Shown: one piece after another, positions 1-13,000 of the stretch
Position numbering within the stretch: the first letter of the stretch is position 1
Layout: every line of letters starts with the position of its first letter
NCBI GenBank assembly: GCA_015183035.1
Contig: JACZZP010000010.1
Coordinates: forward strand, 1,426,001 to 1,490,000
Reading direction: 5' to 3'
From: Meloidogyne chitwoodi
Taxonomy: Eukaryota; Nematoda; Chromadorea; Rhabditida; Meloidogynidae
Length of the DNA stretch: 64,000 nucleotides
Program-made: the position numbers and the translations under genes
Notes under the pieces: model-generated
What the model saw: only the letters and a program-made list of their open reading frames with translations
Told to the model about the DNA's origin: nothing
Databases searched by the model: none

Positions 1-1
1 T

Positions 2-976
2 AAAAAGGATCCAATGGATGCAGAATTATTACAATGGAAAAATTGTTCAAAAATGCAATCAGGGAAAATGGAAGCACTTGTTCGTTTAATTGGTGATTCT
101 GTTGAAATACAAATACGTGGACCTTCTTCTATGTCTAATAGTTAATTTATTTATTAATTAATTAATTTTTAATTTATTTATTTAGCAGCCATTTATTTTC
201 TCGAAGATTTGTCTAATTTAGTAGAACAAACAGCTGCAGAAGTAGCACCAGGTATTAGCACAGAAAAACATTTTCTTTCACCTAAACATTTACGGGAGCA
301 TAAAACAAGTTAGTTTTTCTTTAATTAATATTTAAATAAAACATTATTATTAAATTATTTTTTTTATTAAAAAAATAATTTAATTTTAACATTTTAAAAA
401 TATTTTTTAAAGATCCAGCTTCATTTACACCTGAGGTTATTATGGAAATGCAATTAAATGAATCACTTATTATTGAAAATAGTGATGGTGAACAAGAAGA
501 ATTTACAGATGTGGTAAAGAATTTAATTAATTAGTTTTTTAAAAATTAATTAATTTCAAAAGGTATGTTTTGGTTCAACACAAGTTGCTGGTCTTCTTTC
601 TCTTGGAATAGATATTTCTGTTTCTCAACTTCAACCATGTACTCGTTCAGAATTAGCAGCTCTTTTAGATCCATCAGATCCAATGGGACGTGATTGGAGT
701 ATTTTAGCTGTTCGTTTAAATTTAGCAGAAGTATTACCAAGTGTTGATTCAACTGGTCAATGTCTTTCAAGGACAGATCAACTTTTAGCTGAATGGGCAT
801 TATTAGCGAATAATAATAATGAAAATGTTTCTATTGGACGTTTAGCAACAATTTTACATGAAATGGGAAGAGAAGATGTTAAACAATTACTTTTTAGAAG
901 AGTACCTTTATATTTATTTAATTCTTCTACACCACAACAATTAATAATACAAACAGAAAATAATGAAATTGTTTAA
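2..976 (+). CDS. Death-domain protein, C-terminal part (UNC-5-type netrin receptor tail suspected)
   Basis: The last four exons of a gene that begins left of the window: <2..140, 186..308, 413..513, 563..976. All junctions are GT/AG and in frame, and the stop is at 974-976. The last exon carries a death-domain-like block: a Leu-rich lead-in ending LDPSDP, then GRDWSILAVRLNL, LLAEWALL and LATILHEMGREDV. This order (helix, Leu-Asp-Pro, Gly-x-Asp-Trp, then a D/E-W helix and a final MGR helix) resembles the UPA-death-domain end of UNC-5 netrin receptors, where it mediates intracellular guidance or apoptotic signalling. The upstream exons do not visibly match the UNC-5 UPA domain, so an ankyrin-type or other death-domain protein remains possible. 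The family call is an inference; the coding nature is clear. Confidence 0.6.
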
Positions 977-1836
977 AAATTGTTAGAGCTTTTTTTATTT
1001 AATAAATAATATTTTCTTATAATTTTATTTTAATAATTAACTTATAATTTGTCTCGGGTAATTTAATTTATTTTAAAAATTAAAAGCTCTCTCAAAAATA
1101 CTTCATTTTATGCAAAACGAGATTAATAAAAAATATATACTAATTTAAATTGTTTTTGTGCATTTTTTATTTTCTTTCACTTTTTTTACATTTATTTTTG
1201 AATAAATAAATATATTCAAAATTATTTAAATATTTTAATTTAAATTATTATTTCTTTACTTTTCCGGGTGTTATTTGTTAATTATTATTTACTAAATACG
1301 TATTTCAATATAAAATAAATTAATATAAATACTTAATAATTAATTAATTAATGACGACAAACATTCCATATATTTTAATATAAAAGAGATTATATTTAAA
1401 GGTTATAACTATATTTTAATTATTTTTATTTATATTTAATTTTATTTATATATTAATTAAATCATAAATTTACAATTTATTTAATATAAGTAAAAATAAA
1501 AAGAAACATAAAATTAAATCAATTATATTTCAAAATTATTTAGTAAATTTGTTAAATTTTGGTAAATATTTTTGTTATTTATTTATACTCATTTTTTTAT
1601 TATATTTTTTTCCTTTTATTTATTTGTATTTAAAAACTTGTTTTTAAATTTTAAAAATAAATATTTAAAATAATTATCCCAATAAAATACATAATTAATT
1701 AATTATTAAGTAATTTTTTAAATTATTTTTTTTTCCAATTTTTAATTTGTCTAATAAACGTATAAGAACAGAAATTATTAATTTTATTTAATTATTTATT
1801 TTTATTTTATATAATTTTTAGTATTTATTTTTAAAA
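977..1836. other. AT-rich intergenic stretch
   Basis: About 860 bp between two plus-strand genes. It consists of long A/T runs with no credible open frame, repeat array or inverted repeat. It would contain the 3' UTR of the first gene and the promoter of the next, but no specific element could be identified. Confidence 0.6.
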
Positions 1837-2309
1837 ATGATTGGAATGATGAATAATCATACTGTAGATAATCCTGTTGAATTTTATGCTGGTCGACGTT
1901 CTCCACGTTCATCATCAATTGGAACAGATAATGCATGTAGTAGCATTTCAGAAGAAGAACAAAAATTTCTTCATAATTTGGAAATAAGATTAGAGCCAAT
2001 ACCAAAGAAAAAATTAAGTTATACAGAAGAGGGAAGACGTTGTTTTGATGGAAAACCAGAACAAAGTAATGAAAGTCCAGAAGAAATGTGGGCACGATTA
2101 ATGCTTAAATTAAGTTGTAATAAAGCAATTGAAGGTTTTTTTTAATTAAAAATAAATTAATTTTATTTTTTAAAGAAGGATTAATTCGAATTGGACGTCA
2201 AAAACGTAGCAGTAGTCGTAAAATTATTCAAAGAATTATTTCTACTAGTAGAGGTTCTATACGTACAATTCTTGGAAGTAAAAAAGATGAAGAAAAAAAT
2301 AAGAAATAA
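1837..2309 (+). CDS. Small basic protein of unknown function
   Basis: Two exons, 1837..2134 and 2176..2309, joined by a 41-nt GT/AG intron, give 143 residues; 298 + 134 nt closes the frame exactly. The N-terminal half is polar and acidic (a SISEEEQKFLHNLEIRLEPI segment looks helical), with a Trp-containing EEMWARLMLKL helix near residue 90. The C-terminal half is strongly basic with an RQKRSSSRKIIQRII stretch, which could be a nuclear localisation or phosphorylation region. There is no signal peptide, membrane segment or recognised domain. The start is the first ATG after a stop-rich AT region. It may be a nematode-restricted regulatory protein, but no function can be assigned. Confidence 0.65.
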
Positions 2310-5063
2310 ATAATAATGATAAATTAAATATATATTTTTTTAAAAACCTCAATTTATTTAGAATAAATAAAATATTATTTTATTTTATAAAATATAAAAC
2401 TATGAAAGTATTATTTTTTAAATAATAATTATCCGATTTTTAATAATTCAAATGAGACAAATATGTAAAAACATAATTAATTATATATATAATTTTAATA
2501 ATAAATTATTTTTATTTTTTATCAATTTATTTATGGACATTTTGTATTTTATTTTATTTTAAAATATACAAATAATTTATTTTTTTTAAAATTATTATTA
2601 TATATTTCATGTTATTCATGTGAATTTAGTTAAAAAATGTAAAATGAATCAAATAAAAATTAATTAAATAGGTAACCCAAAATATCAATTTATTTATTTA
2701 TTTTTTTTAAGAAAAATGTAATTTTGCAATAACTTTGCTGATATAAACCTAAAATAATAATAATAATAAAATACAAAAAAGATAAGCAATTATTATATTT
2801 TTACATTTATTTTGAATAATATAAAAAGTTTATTAAAAAAAATATTTACATATAATTTTTTATTTAATTAGAAATATAAAATATTTAAAAAAATATCTTT
2901 AATATTTTTAAAATTAAATTTTATTATTTTATTTTTTAATTTTTATTATTAAAATATAATCAAATAATTTCTTGTTTATTATTTATTAATTTTAAATAAA
3001 TTATTTATATTAAAAAAAATATTTTTAAATTATAATAAATTTATTTAAACACATGAATACCTATATATTAATAATTTAAAAATATTAGTATTTGATAATA
3101 TTTAAATTTTAATAACTTTTTAAATTTAAATTAATTAATTAAGAGGTAATACATATTTAATATTTATTAATAAAATTAATTAATTTTAATCTTTTTTTTA
3201 AAAAATTTATTTCCTAATTTTAAAATAAATTATCAAATATATAAAAATGATCAAAGTGTAATTCAAAGTCTCTTATTTTAAAGAATAAAGTCAATTTGAA
3301 CAAAAAAATTATTTAAGAGCAAAAAGCACGTTTTATTTCATAATCGTCACATTCCTCTTAATTTTATAATATTTCTAAAATTAAATAAAATAAAAAAAAG
3401 ACATGTGAAACATAAATGAATTAAATCATTTTGATAATAATTACATCAGTATTGAATTAAGTATAAATATTTAAGTAGAGAAAATGATACTTTGGACTTT
3501 GATTAAAATAAATAAAAAAAGAATAACTCAAATAATTTTTTTGAAATTTTATAATAAGGATATTTAAATTTAAACAATTAAATTAATTATATATTTAAAT
3601 TTTATAAATTATTAATTTTTTAATTTATTTTAAAATTCTATTTGGCTAAACATACATAAAATATTAAAAAATTTGACAAGACAATTATGCTTTATAAATT
3701 ACTTAAATAAATTTAAATATAATTATTTAATATTAATTTAATTTAAAAATAAATGTATTTTAATTAATTATTTAATTTTTATGAATCATAAAGTAATTAA
3801 CAAAATCCAAATTACAAAAAATAAAAATATTTTTCTTTTATTCTTAATAAAATCTTATTTATTCATTAAATAAAAATATTAAAAAAAAAGTTTATATTAT
3901 AATACCTTGTAGTCTATGTGAACATTTAAAATACTTTTAATTTAATCAAATATATATTTATTTTATTTTTCTTAAAATTCCCGTTTTTTTCATTATTTTT
4001 TAAACTTGTTTTAATTTTTTTAATAATTTTCTCTAAATATATAAATTTTGTAAATATATAAGTATTTTAATAATTTATTTATATTTATAATTACATTTTT
4101 TGCGAATTATTTCGTTGCAGGGTCTCGCAAATGTTTAAAAAGAGAAAGGCTTTTAATTTTCTCAATGTCAATTTTTTGTTTTAATTTTTTTTAGTTTTCT
4201 TACAATAAATATATTTTTGAAAATATAGTCTAGAATATTATAATAATATTTTATTATAATTAATAATATCATTTTTAATTTTCATCAATTGTTTTTTAAA
4301 TAAATAAATAAATAAATATATTCTTTATTTTATTTATAATTAAATTATATTTTATATTATTTAAGTACTATTTTACCTAAAAATAAATATTTTATTTATT
4401 TATTTATTTATTCATTTTATTTAAACGTGAAAATCACAACCCAGACTTTTTAAACTCACTAAAATGTATTAATGTTTTTCTTTGTTTTTTACAATAAAAA
4501 ACATTAATTTAATTATTCTCTTAATAAAAAAACAATTAAAAATAGGCGGAATAGAGAGATGAAAGAAGCCTATAAAATTATATTAAAAAAAAGATAACTA
4601 AAAAAAGCAGATAAAATGATAAGAAACAATAATTGAGCACCGCCCATCTTTTTTTCTTCTTTATTACCTTTAAATATTTTTATATAAAAATAAAATGGAC
4701 CTAGTCCTTTCTTATTTACATTCACTCATTTTTATAATATTTTTCTCATTTTTTCTCCTAAAAATTTATTTAATTAATTATTTAATTATTTAATTATTTA
4801 ATTATTTAATTAATTAATTAATTTATAAATATATTTACTTATAATTTTGTTCTAATTTAATTTAAAAATTAATTAATCTTCTTTAAAAAAAAAAGAAGGG
4901 AATAGAACCTTGCATTTTGGCAGTTAATTTAAAAAAAAAATAAATTATTTGTTTATAATTTATGAAGGAATAATTATAATTATATTCTTCTTTAAATATT
5001 TTTATTTATTTATTTTAATAATTTTTAGAACTTTTTACAAACAATTAAATTAAAATCAATTGT
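2310..5063. other. AT-rich intergenic stretch
   Basis: About 2.75 kb with simple A/T runs and ATTT/AATT microsatellite patches (for example 4760-4830). No open frame with biased codon use and no element-like inverted repeats were seen. Confidence 0.6.
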
Positions 5064-5863
5064 GTGGAAATGTCAATTGATATATTACCTCCATCAACAA
5101 ATTCTTCTTTTTGCTCTAAAGCATCAACATCTAAACAACAGCAAACAGCTATTCAATTAATTAATTCTATTTTTCCTTCACAAATTGAATCTTCTTCTTC
5201 TTTTTTATTAGAATCTTTTAATTCTTCTAATAAACAACGTTCTTCTAATTTAAATAATAATTTAAATAATAATTTAAATAATACCCATCGTTTTTATAAT
5301 AATAATAATTCTTCTGATTTTCGTTTTTCTTCTTCTTCTTCACATCAACAACAACACCAAATAAATAAAATGGCATTAACAGTACTTGCTAGAGTTCATC
5401 GTTGGTGTTGTCAAATTTTTTGGCTTACAATTGTTTGTTTTATTGGTATTTGTGGTGAACAAGAAAAACAACAAAAAAAAGAAAATTATTTTAAAAATTT
5501 TAAATTTAATGGAATTAATAATCGTTTTGGCTTAGATGAATTAAGAAAAAGTTTAAAAGTACAAGTATCACAAAAACATGGGTCAAAAAAGTTACAAGAA
5601 TTGGAAGCACAGGTATTAATTTTATTTAATAAAAAATAAAATAAATAAATTAATTTTAATTTATTACATTAATTTATTTAAAAAATAAATAAATTAAATT
5701 ATTTTTTTAGCTTCTTCGTCATTTAACTCGACCACAAGATGATATGTTTAATCATAGAAATATTAATAATCAATCTCAATATTCAACAAAACCTAAAATT
5801 TATCTTTCATGTCCACCTTCTCCTCGGTTATTCAAAATTAGCGAAGAAGAATCTGAAAGTTGA
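5064..5863 (+). CDS. Asn/Ser-rich protein with an internal hydrophobic segment; unknown
   Basis: Exons 5064..5612 and 5711..5863 join in frame over a 98-nt intron to give 233 residues. The first 100 residues are low-complexity Ser/Asn/Gln (runs of NNNL and SSSS). They are followed by MALTVLARVHRWCCQIFWLTIVCFIG..., a basic-then-hydrophobic stretch that reads like a signal peptide or signal anchor. A second in-frame ATG lies exactly there, at 5370, so the true start could be 5370, giving a 131-residue secreted protein. After it come a charged Lys/Gln segment and a helix-like RFGLDELRKSLKVQV region, ending in an acidic SEEESES tail. No domain is recognised. The two possible starts predict very different locations for the protein. 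Confidence 0.6.
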
Positions 5864-8800
5864 AATAATTTAAAAAAAATCTGTTATTTATTTGGACACA
5901 ATTAATTGGTTTTTATTAAATTATTGTTTTTTTATTTTTATATTTATATTTAATTTATAATGTTAGAATGGCAAGAAAATAAAAAAGAATATTTAAAAAG
6001 GTTTTATCAATTTAATAAAAATTGAATATATTTAAATTTAAAAAAATACAATTTTCGTTAATTAGGAATTATTTTATTAGATTAAATATTGCCATTCTTT
6101 TATTATTTAATTTTTTAAATTTTTCAATTTTTATTTCACAATTATTTCTTTTTTGACTTTAATTCGCTAGAATTTAAATATTTAGATTATTATTATTTTT
6201 TAACAAAAAATAACATTCCAAGAATATAATTATTAGGTCATCTTCTATTTTTATTAAAAATTCTCATTCCCTCAGACGACCAGAATTGTGCTTTATTATT
6301 ATATTTTTGATAAAAATATTTTTAAAAAAGTTTATTATTGATTATTAAATATTTTAAAAATTAAATTAATATTTATTTAGAGTAAAAAACAATAAAAGGT
6401 AAAAAATTATATTTTTTTTAAAAAAAAAGAAAAATTAAAATATTTTTAGGTAATTAAAGGTTAATAATTTAAACATTATATTTTTGTATTTATTAATATA
6501 TTTATGTAGATTAGAATATTTTTATAAATTAATATTTAAAATATTAATTTATTTTAAATAATTAATAAAAATTCCCCAATTAATTAATTAAATATATCAA
6601 TAAATGTACTTTAATATTACCTTATAAATTAAAAGAAAATAAATTAATTTTTAAATTGTTTTTGCTGATAGAGCAATTTTTGGCCGAATGTGTGTACCAT
6701 TTAAAATGATAAACAAACAAATTAAGAAAATTAAAAAAATAAAAATTCCGCTGAATGGTAAAAAAAATATATAATTTTAGGGACTTTTTTTTTTTGTTTT
6801 TTTATCTTTTACTATCAAGAAAAATATTATATTTATTTATTTATTTGCAAATAATGAGAAAAAATTATAATTTATTTGAGAAAATATTTTGAGGATTATG
6901 TACCTTCTAAATATTTTTAAATTAATTAAATTAATTAATTAAAGTTTTTATATTTTTTTCTAAATTAAAATAAATCAAATTAATTATTTAATTATTTTAA
7001 ATCAATTAAATTAAATTAACAAACATTTTATTAACCCTCTCCAAAAAAATAAAATAAAAAAAGATAAAAGGGATTGGCCAAAAAGAAAAAAGAAATAAAA
7101 AAGAATAATACATACATAAGAGAATAAATATATTTTAATTTATCAGTACTTTCTTATGTTTAACATGTGAATTACTTCAATTATGTACTTTTACATGTCA
7201 CTGATTTATCTACTCTTTTCGAAGCATCTCTTCTCTTCTCTTTTTATTTTATTAGCTACTCTTTCTTTTATTTTTAAATATAAGAAAATGAGTTAATAAA
7301 TAAAATAGCTTTGTCTGTACTTTCGACCCAACCCTGTCCTTACCAAATAAATAAAAAATCTTCTCTCCCATTTCACCCGAAAATTAAACCATTATTTTCT
7401 TATTTAATTATATTTATTTACCCAATAAATTTACAAAATTAAACAAAAATAATAATCAACACAAGAGAAAACAATTCCTCTTTTACGATGACAATTTTCT
7501 TTTTAAATATATTATTACCACCCAAGTGTGACAACCGGTCATAGATAGATAGAAAAAAAGTTTATTAGAGTCAAAGAAGAAATAAGAGAAAATATTGTAT
7601 TATTTTTAAATAAATTATAAAAATTAATTTTAAAAATTTAAATTAAATATATTTATAAAATTAAATAAATTATTTAAAATATATAAATATTTTTAAAAAT
7701 ATATTTATTTATTATTTTTTACTTTTCTTGTTATTTTACTACTATTAATTATTTATCAGTGCGCATATTATTTAATATTTGAGAAAATTAAGAGAAAAAT
7801 TGTAAAAAGAGAAAAATATGTAACAATGATTTTTTTAAATAATTTAATATTTTAAAGAAATAAAGGAAAATTTTTTTATAAAAATTTTAAAAATATTAAA
7901 ATATATAATTAATTATATAATACTTTTAATTTAAATTTAATAATTAAATTTAAAACTCAAAAAATAATTAAATAATTTTTAAAAAATTCAGAACTTAAAA
8001 ATAAAAAGTAATATTAAAATATTTATTTATATAATAAATTTATTATTATTACATATTTTATAGAGAAAAAATTAAAAATTTGTTTATTTTATTAATAATG
8101 AAAAATTAATTTTTTAAAAATATATTTTAAATTAAAAGAAATAATTAAATTTAAATTAAAAATAATTTAAATTTATTTTTTATTTTTTTATAAATAATTA
8201 AATTATAATTTAAATTTTAGTTATTTTAAAAATTCTGTAATATATTTGTAAAATTTACAGAGGAATTATTATTATTATTATTTTTGTTGAACAAATCTAC
8301 AAAATTGTTGGATAACATTTCTTTTTTTTTAATTATTTATTTGAAATTGAAATTTAATTTTTTAATTATTTTTTCAGTTTAAATATAAATATAAATAAAT
8401 AAATATTTTTATTTTTTAATTTAAATTATTTAAAATTGTTTACATTAAATATTTAGTTTATCTAATTTTTTTTAAAAAGTACAAAAAATTACAATAATAA
8501 TAATATATTTAATTATGTAGTTATAATCTAATTAACCTTTTCTTTTTTCTTTTTTGTTCCTAGTTTTGGTTAATTTATTTTTTGCTGATTCGGTGTTTAT
8601 TTTATTTAATCATTTTTTACAAAAAATTCTTCTTATTTATTTTCCTAATATTTATTATTAATTATTATTTATTTAATTTTTAATGTTCTTTCTTTTATAA
8701 TTCTTTTTTCATTTAATTTTATGTTCGTACCTGGCTCTGTTCTTATTTAATAACATTTTATTGTACTAATATAATTATTTATAAATATATTTTAATATTA

Positions 8801-9016
8801 TTAATTATTATTTTTATTATTCAACTTTTTTGTTTCTAATTTTATTACATTTTATATATTTTTTTATTTTTATTAACTCTCCTAAAACCTGTAACAAAAC
8901 TAGTATTTTTTTTAAAGTTTTGTCTCTTTTTAATTAATTAATTAATTTTAAATATTTAAAATGATTTTTTAATTAAATTTTATTAATTTTTAATAAATAA
9001 GAATTTATTTATTTAT
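5864..9016. other. AT-rich intergenic stretch
   Basis: About 3.15 kb of A/T-dominated DNA. Around 7020-7560 it is slightly more complex (polypyrimidine and GAGAA patches) and could hold promoter material for an unidentified transcript, but no exon chain could be built on either strand. Confidence 0.55.
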
Positions 9017-9829
9017 ATGGATAAAAATATAATTTATAATAAAAATATTAATAATACAACAAAATCATTTTTGCCATTATTTTCTTATGAAAAAACAAAA
9101 TGTTATTTAAATATTAAAATGAAAATAAAAGATGAAGAAGCAATGCAATGGGTAAAAAATAAAAATATTATTTATTTATTTATTTATTTAGACACTTTTT
9201 TCTTTAACTGATTCTCTTGGATTATTAACTACATCTGAAGAAATATTTTATAAAGTACCTAAAGGTCAATTAAAAATACATTTTGCTCATCCTGGAAAAG
9301 ATATTGGAGAATTAATTTCAATTTCTGTTCAATGCCCAACAGATAAATCTATGGGAAAATTTGGACATTTAATTGAAGCAAGAATATCAACATTATCAGA
9401 GGCTGGACAATTTAGAGTTTTAAATTATTTAAATATATTTATTTATTTATTTATTTAGCATACACTTAGCTTATGTTTAGAAGAATTATTAATTATTAAA
9501 AAACAGAGAAAGACTTATATTTTTGGTTCAATTAAATTTCATTTGGATAATATTGAATGTTTAGGACCTTTTTTAGACATTGAAGTATTATTTTAATTTA
9601 TTAAATTATTTTTTATTTTTTTCAGATCCATCCAGAAGAAAAAAATGAAAAAATAAATGATAAAAAATTATTTTCTAAAGCCTTAGATTTACTTAAACTT
9701 TTAAGTGTTTCAGCAGATACTTTACTTCCTAATTCATCTTATTTGGAATTATTTTTAAGAAAAGAAGAAAAGAAAAAAGAAGAAGAAAGTGATGAATCTG
9801 CATTTTCAGATGAATCTGTTTCTCTTTAA
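9017..9829 (+). CDS. CYTH-domain protein (thiamine-triphosphatase/adenylate-cyclase-IV superfamily)
   Basis: Four exons, 9017..9151, 9192..9416, 9459..9584 and 9626..9829, all phase 0, give 229 residues. Domain features in order: a K..LNIKMKIKD strand at residues 28-39 (weak EIKxK-like start), EIFYKVPKGQLKI near residue 65 (the family's D-x-Y/F-x-x-P-x-G-x-L-K-L-R strand), KKQRKTYIF near 135, and HLDNIECLGPFLDIE near 148, which matches the conserved HLD-x-VE-x-LG-x-FLE-x-E block. The final helix and acidic SDESAFSDESVSL tail follow. CYTH proteins form a beta tunnel that binds metal and a triphosphate, and include thiamine triphosphatase and tripolyphosphatase. The N-terminal EXEXK motif is degenerate (NIKMK) and the usual Arg in the KLR strand is absent, so catalytic activity is uncertain. 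Confidence 0.8.
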
Positions 9830-10038
9830 AAATATATTAAATTATTTATTATATGTATTTTATTATAATTTAAATAATAAATAAATGATTTACTATATCT
9901 ATATTTTTATATAAAAATTAAAAAAAAATAAAGAAAGAAATAATAAGTAAATTAAGTTTTTATTTAAGTTTTTAATATTTTAATATAAAAGGAGATTAAA
10001 TTATTATTTAATTATTATTTCCTTTAATTTCTTTTAAA

Positions 10039-13000
10039 ATGTTTTATTATTATTTGGCTATTATTTTTAATTTATTATTTTTATCATCTGCAAATGAATT
10101 AGTTGGTTTAGGACAACATATTTTAAAAGAAGATAATAAAGTTGTACTTGCTGAAGGTTCAAAAGTTGCTACAAAAGAAGATATAGAAAGTGGTCTTTAT
10201 AATTCTTTAAAAACTTCTTCTTCTTTTTTTGCTTGTAATGTTAATTTTGATATTAATGAAAATATGTAAATAATTTAATTAATTTAATTTAATTTAGTAT
10301 TATAAGTTATTCAAAAAATGCAATTAATAATGGTTGTATTATTGATTTACTTACTAATAATAAACACAGTGCTAATTTAACATTTCAAATTGAACATGAA
10401 GATGGAATTAATTCATGTATTAAAGATTGTGGTAATTATTTAGAAAGTGTATTTGAAGCATCTAATTTTAATGTGTAAGTATTATATTTAATTAATTAAT
10501 GTTAAAATTAATTTAAAAGTATTCCATTTGCTTATGGTAAAACAAATAATGAAATTAAAAGTATTTATCAAGGACCTCTTTATAATAAAACTACAAAATG
10601 TGAAGATAAAGAATTTTGTGAAAAAAATACTGAAGGGCAAGGATGTATAGAATGGATATCAAATGAAGTATCTTGGAGTAAATGTTCTACTAAAATAGAA
10701 AAAACAACAAAATTGTATTTAATTAATTCAATAAGTATATTTTTAAGTAATTTATTTATTTTTTAATATTTTAGCTGGTGATCTAACTATTCGTCAACAT
10801 AAATATTTATTTAAAAATGATAGTTATAAAATATCTAAAAATATATATTTTGGTAAAAATTGGATTAATTACATAAATAAAAGAAATTCATCATATTTAT
10901 GTTTTGATAAATCTAAAGGAATTGTTGAACCAATTAATTGGGAAATTGAAGGAAAAAGTCCAATTTATGGAAAAAACCGTTTATTTGTTTTTCATTTACT
11001 TCCTCAAACTGCTTCTCGTCAAAGAAAATCTATGAAAGGAAAATTTAGTAAAAAAATGAGCTTAATAACTAAAAAATCAATTGATTCATTAAAAGGACCT
11101 AAATGTGATCATTCAATTTTATTTGTAAGAAAAATAATATTTTTTTTATTGTAAAATATATTTTTTATTTTTAGCCAAAAGATTCATTTACACTTTTAAT
11201 GGTGGTTAATAAAAGTAAAATCTAATTATATAATTTAGAATGTTTGTCTGTTTGTATGTTTGTCCGGGTTTTTATAGACAAGTAATTGGGGGAAGTGAAA
11301 ATGGAGGGTTTTTATAGTAGGGTTTGCAACTTGAAAATAAACTTGAATAAGGCTTAAGTTTGAAATTAAAACTTGAAAATAAACTTGAACTTAAAACTTG
11401 AACCTAAAACTTGAATATAAACTTGAAATTAAACTTGAATTTTAAAACTTGAAAATAAGCTTAGAACTTGGATACTATAAAAACCCTGTATTTTGATCAG
11501 TCTTTAACGCCACTACATTGCAACACTACAAACATAAACAACGCTCTTTGCTGGATTTGCTTCAATACGGACGCCGACGAACCTTGCTGCTCCAGTGACG
11601 CATATGAAAAGAAGTCTTGCTGAAGAATCTGAGTCAGAGACGCTTGAGTCAGAGACGCTTGAGTCAGAGACGCTTGAGTCAGAGACGCTTGAGTCAGAGA
11701 CGCTTGAGTCAGAGACGCTTGAGTCAGAGACGCTTGAGTCAGAGACGCTTGAGTCAGAGACGCTTGAGTCAGAGACGCTTGAGTCAGAGACGCTTGAGTC
11801 AGAGACGCTTGAGTCAGAGACGCTTGAGTCAGAGACGCTTGAGTCAGAGACGCTTGAGTCTGAGACGCTTGAGTCAGAGACGCTTGAGTCAGAGACGCTT
11901 GAGTCAGAGACGCTTGAGTCAGAGACGCTTGAGTCAGAGACGCTTGAGTCAGAGACGCTTGAGTCAGAGACGCTTGAGTCAGAGACGCTTGAGTCAGAGA
12001 CGCTTGAGTCAGAGACGCTTGAGTCAGAGACGCTTGAGTCAGAGACGCTTGAGTCAGAGACGCTTGAGTCAGAGACGCTTGAGTCAGAGACGCTTGAGTC
12101 AGAGACGCTTGAGTCAGAGACGCTTGAGTCAGAGACGCTTGAGTCAGAGACGCTTGAGTCAGAGACGCTTGAGTCAGAGACGCTTGAGTCAGAGACGCTT
12201 GAGTCAGAGACGCTTGAGTCAGAGACGCTTGAGTCAGAGACGCTTGAGTCAGAGACGCTTGAGTCAGAGACGCTTGAGTCAGAGACGCTTGAGTCAGAGA
12301 CGCTTGAGTCAGAGACGCTTGAGTCAGAGACGCTTGAGTCAGAGACGCTTGAGTCAGAGACGCTTGAGTCAGAGACGCTTGAGTCAGAGACGCTTGAGTC
12401 AGAGACGCTTGAGTCAGAGACGCTTGAGTCAGAGACGCTTGAGTCAGAGACGCTTGAGTCAGAGACGCTTGAGTCAGAGACGCTTGAGTCAGAGACGCTT
12501 GAGTCAGAGACGCTTGAGTCAGAGACGCTTGAGTCAGAGACGCTTGAGTCAGAGACGCTTGAGTCAGAGACGCTTGAGTCAGAGACGCTTGAGTCAGAGA
12601 CGCTTGAGTCAGAGACGCTTGAGTCAGAGACGCTTGAGTCAGAGACGCTTGAGTCTGAGTCCATGATACTTGAGTCCGAGTCAATGATACTTGAGTCAGA
12701 AACAATTGTATTTGAGTCTAAGATAATAACATTTGAGTCCGAGACAATAACATTTTAGTCAAGGACAATTGAGTCTAAGACAAGGACACTTGATTTTAAG
12801 TTAAGGACACTTGATTTTTAGACAAGGACACTTGATTTTTAGAAAAAAACACTTAAGTACGAGACAAGAAAAACTTGATTCTGAAAAAAATACAATTGAG
12901 TCTGAAACAATGACATTTGAGTCAAGCAAGGACATTTGGTTCAAGCAAGGAGAGTCTGAGACAATGACACTTGATTCTGAAACAAGGAATTTAATTATGA

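Noticed and set aside
11497..12758. Four long overlapping open frames of 349-402 codons on both strands
   Set aside because: They are forced by a 15-bp unit lacking stops in four frames; there is no independent evidence of coding, so the region is annotated as a repeat.
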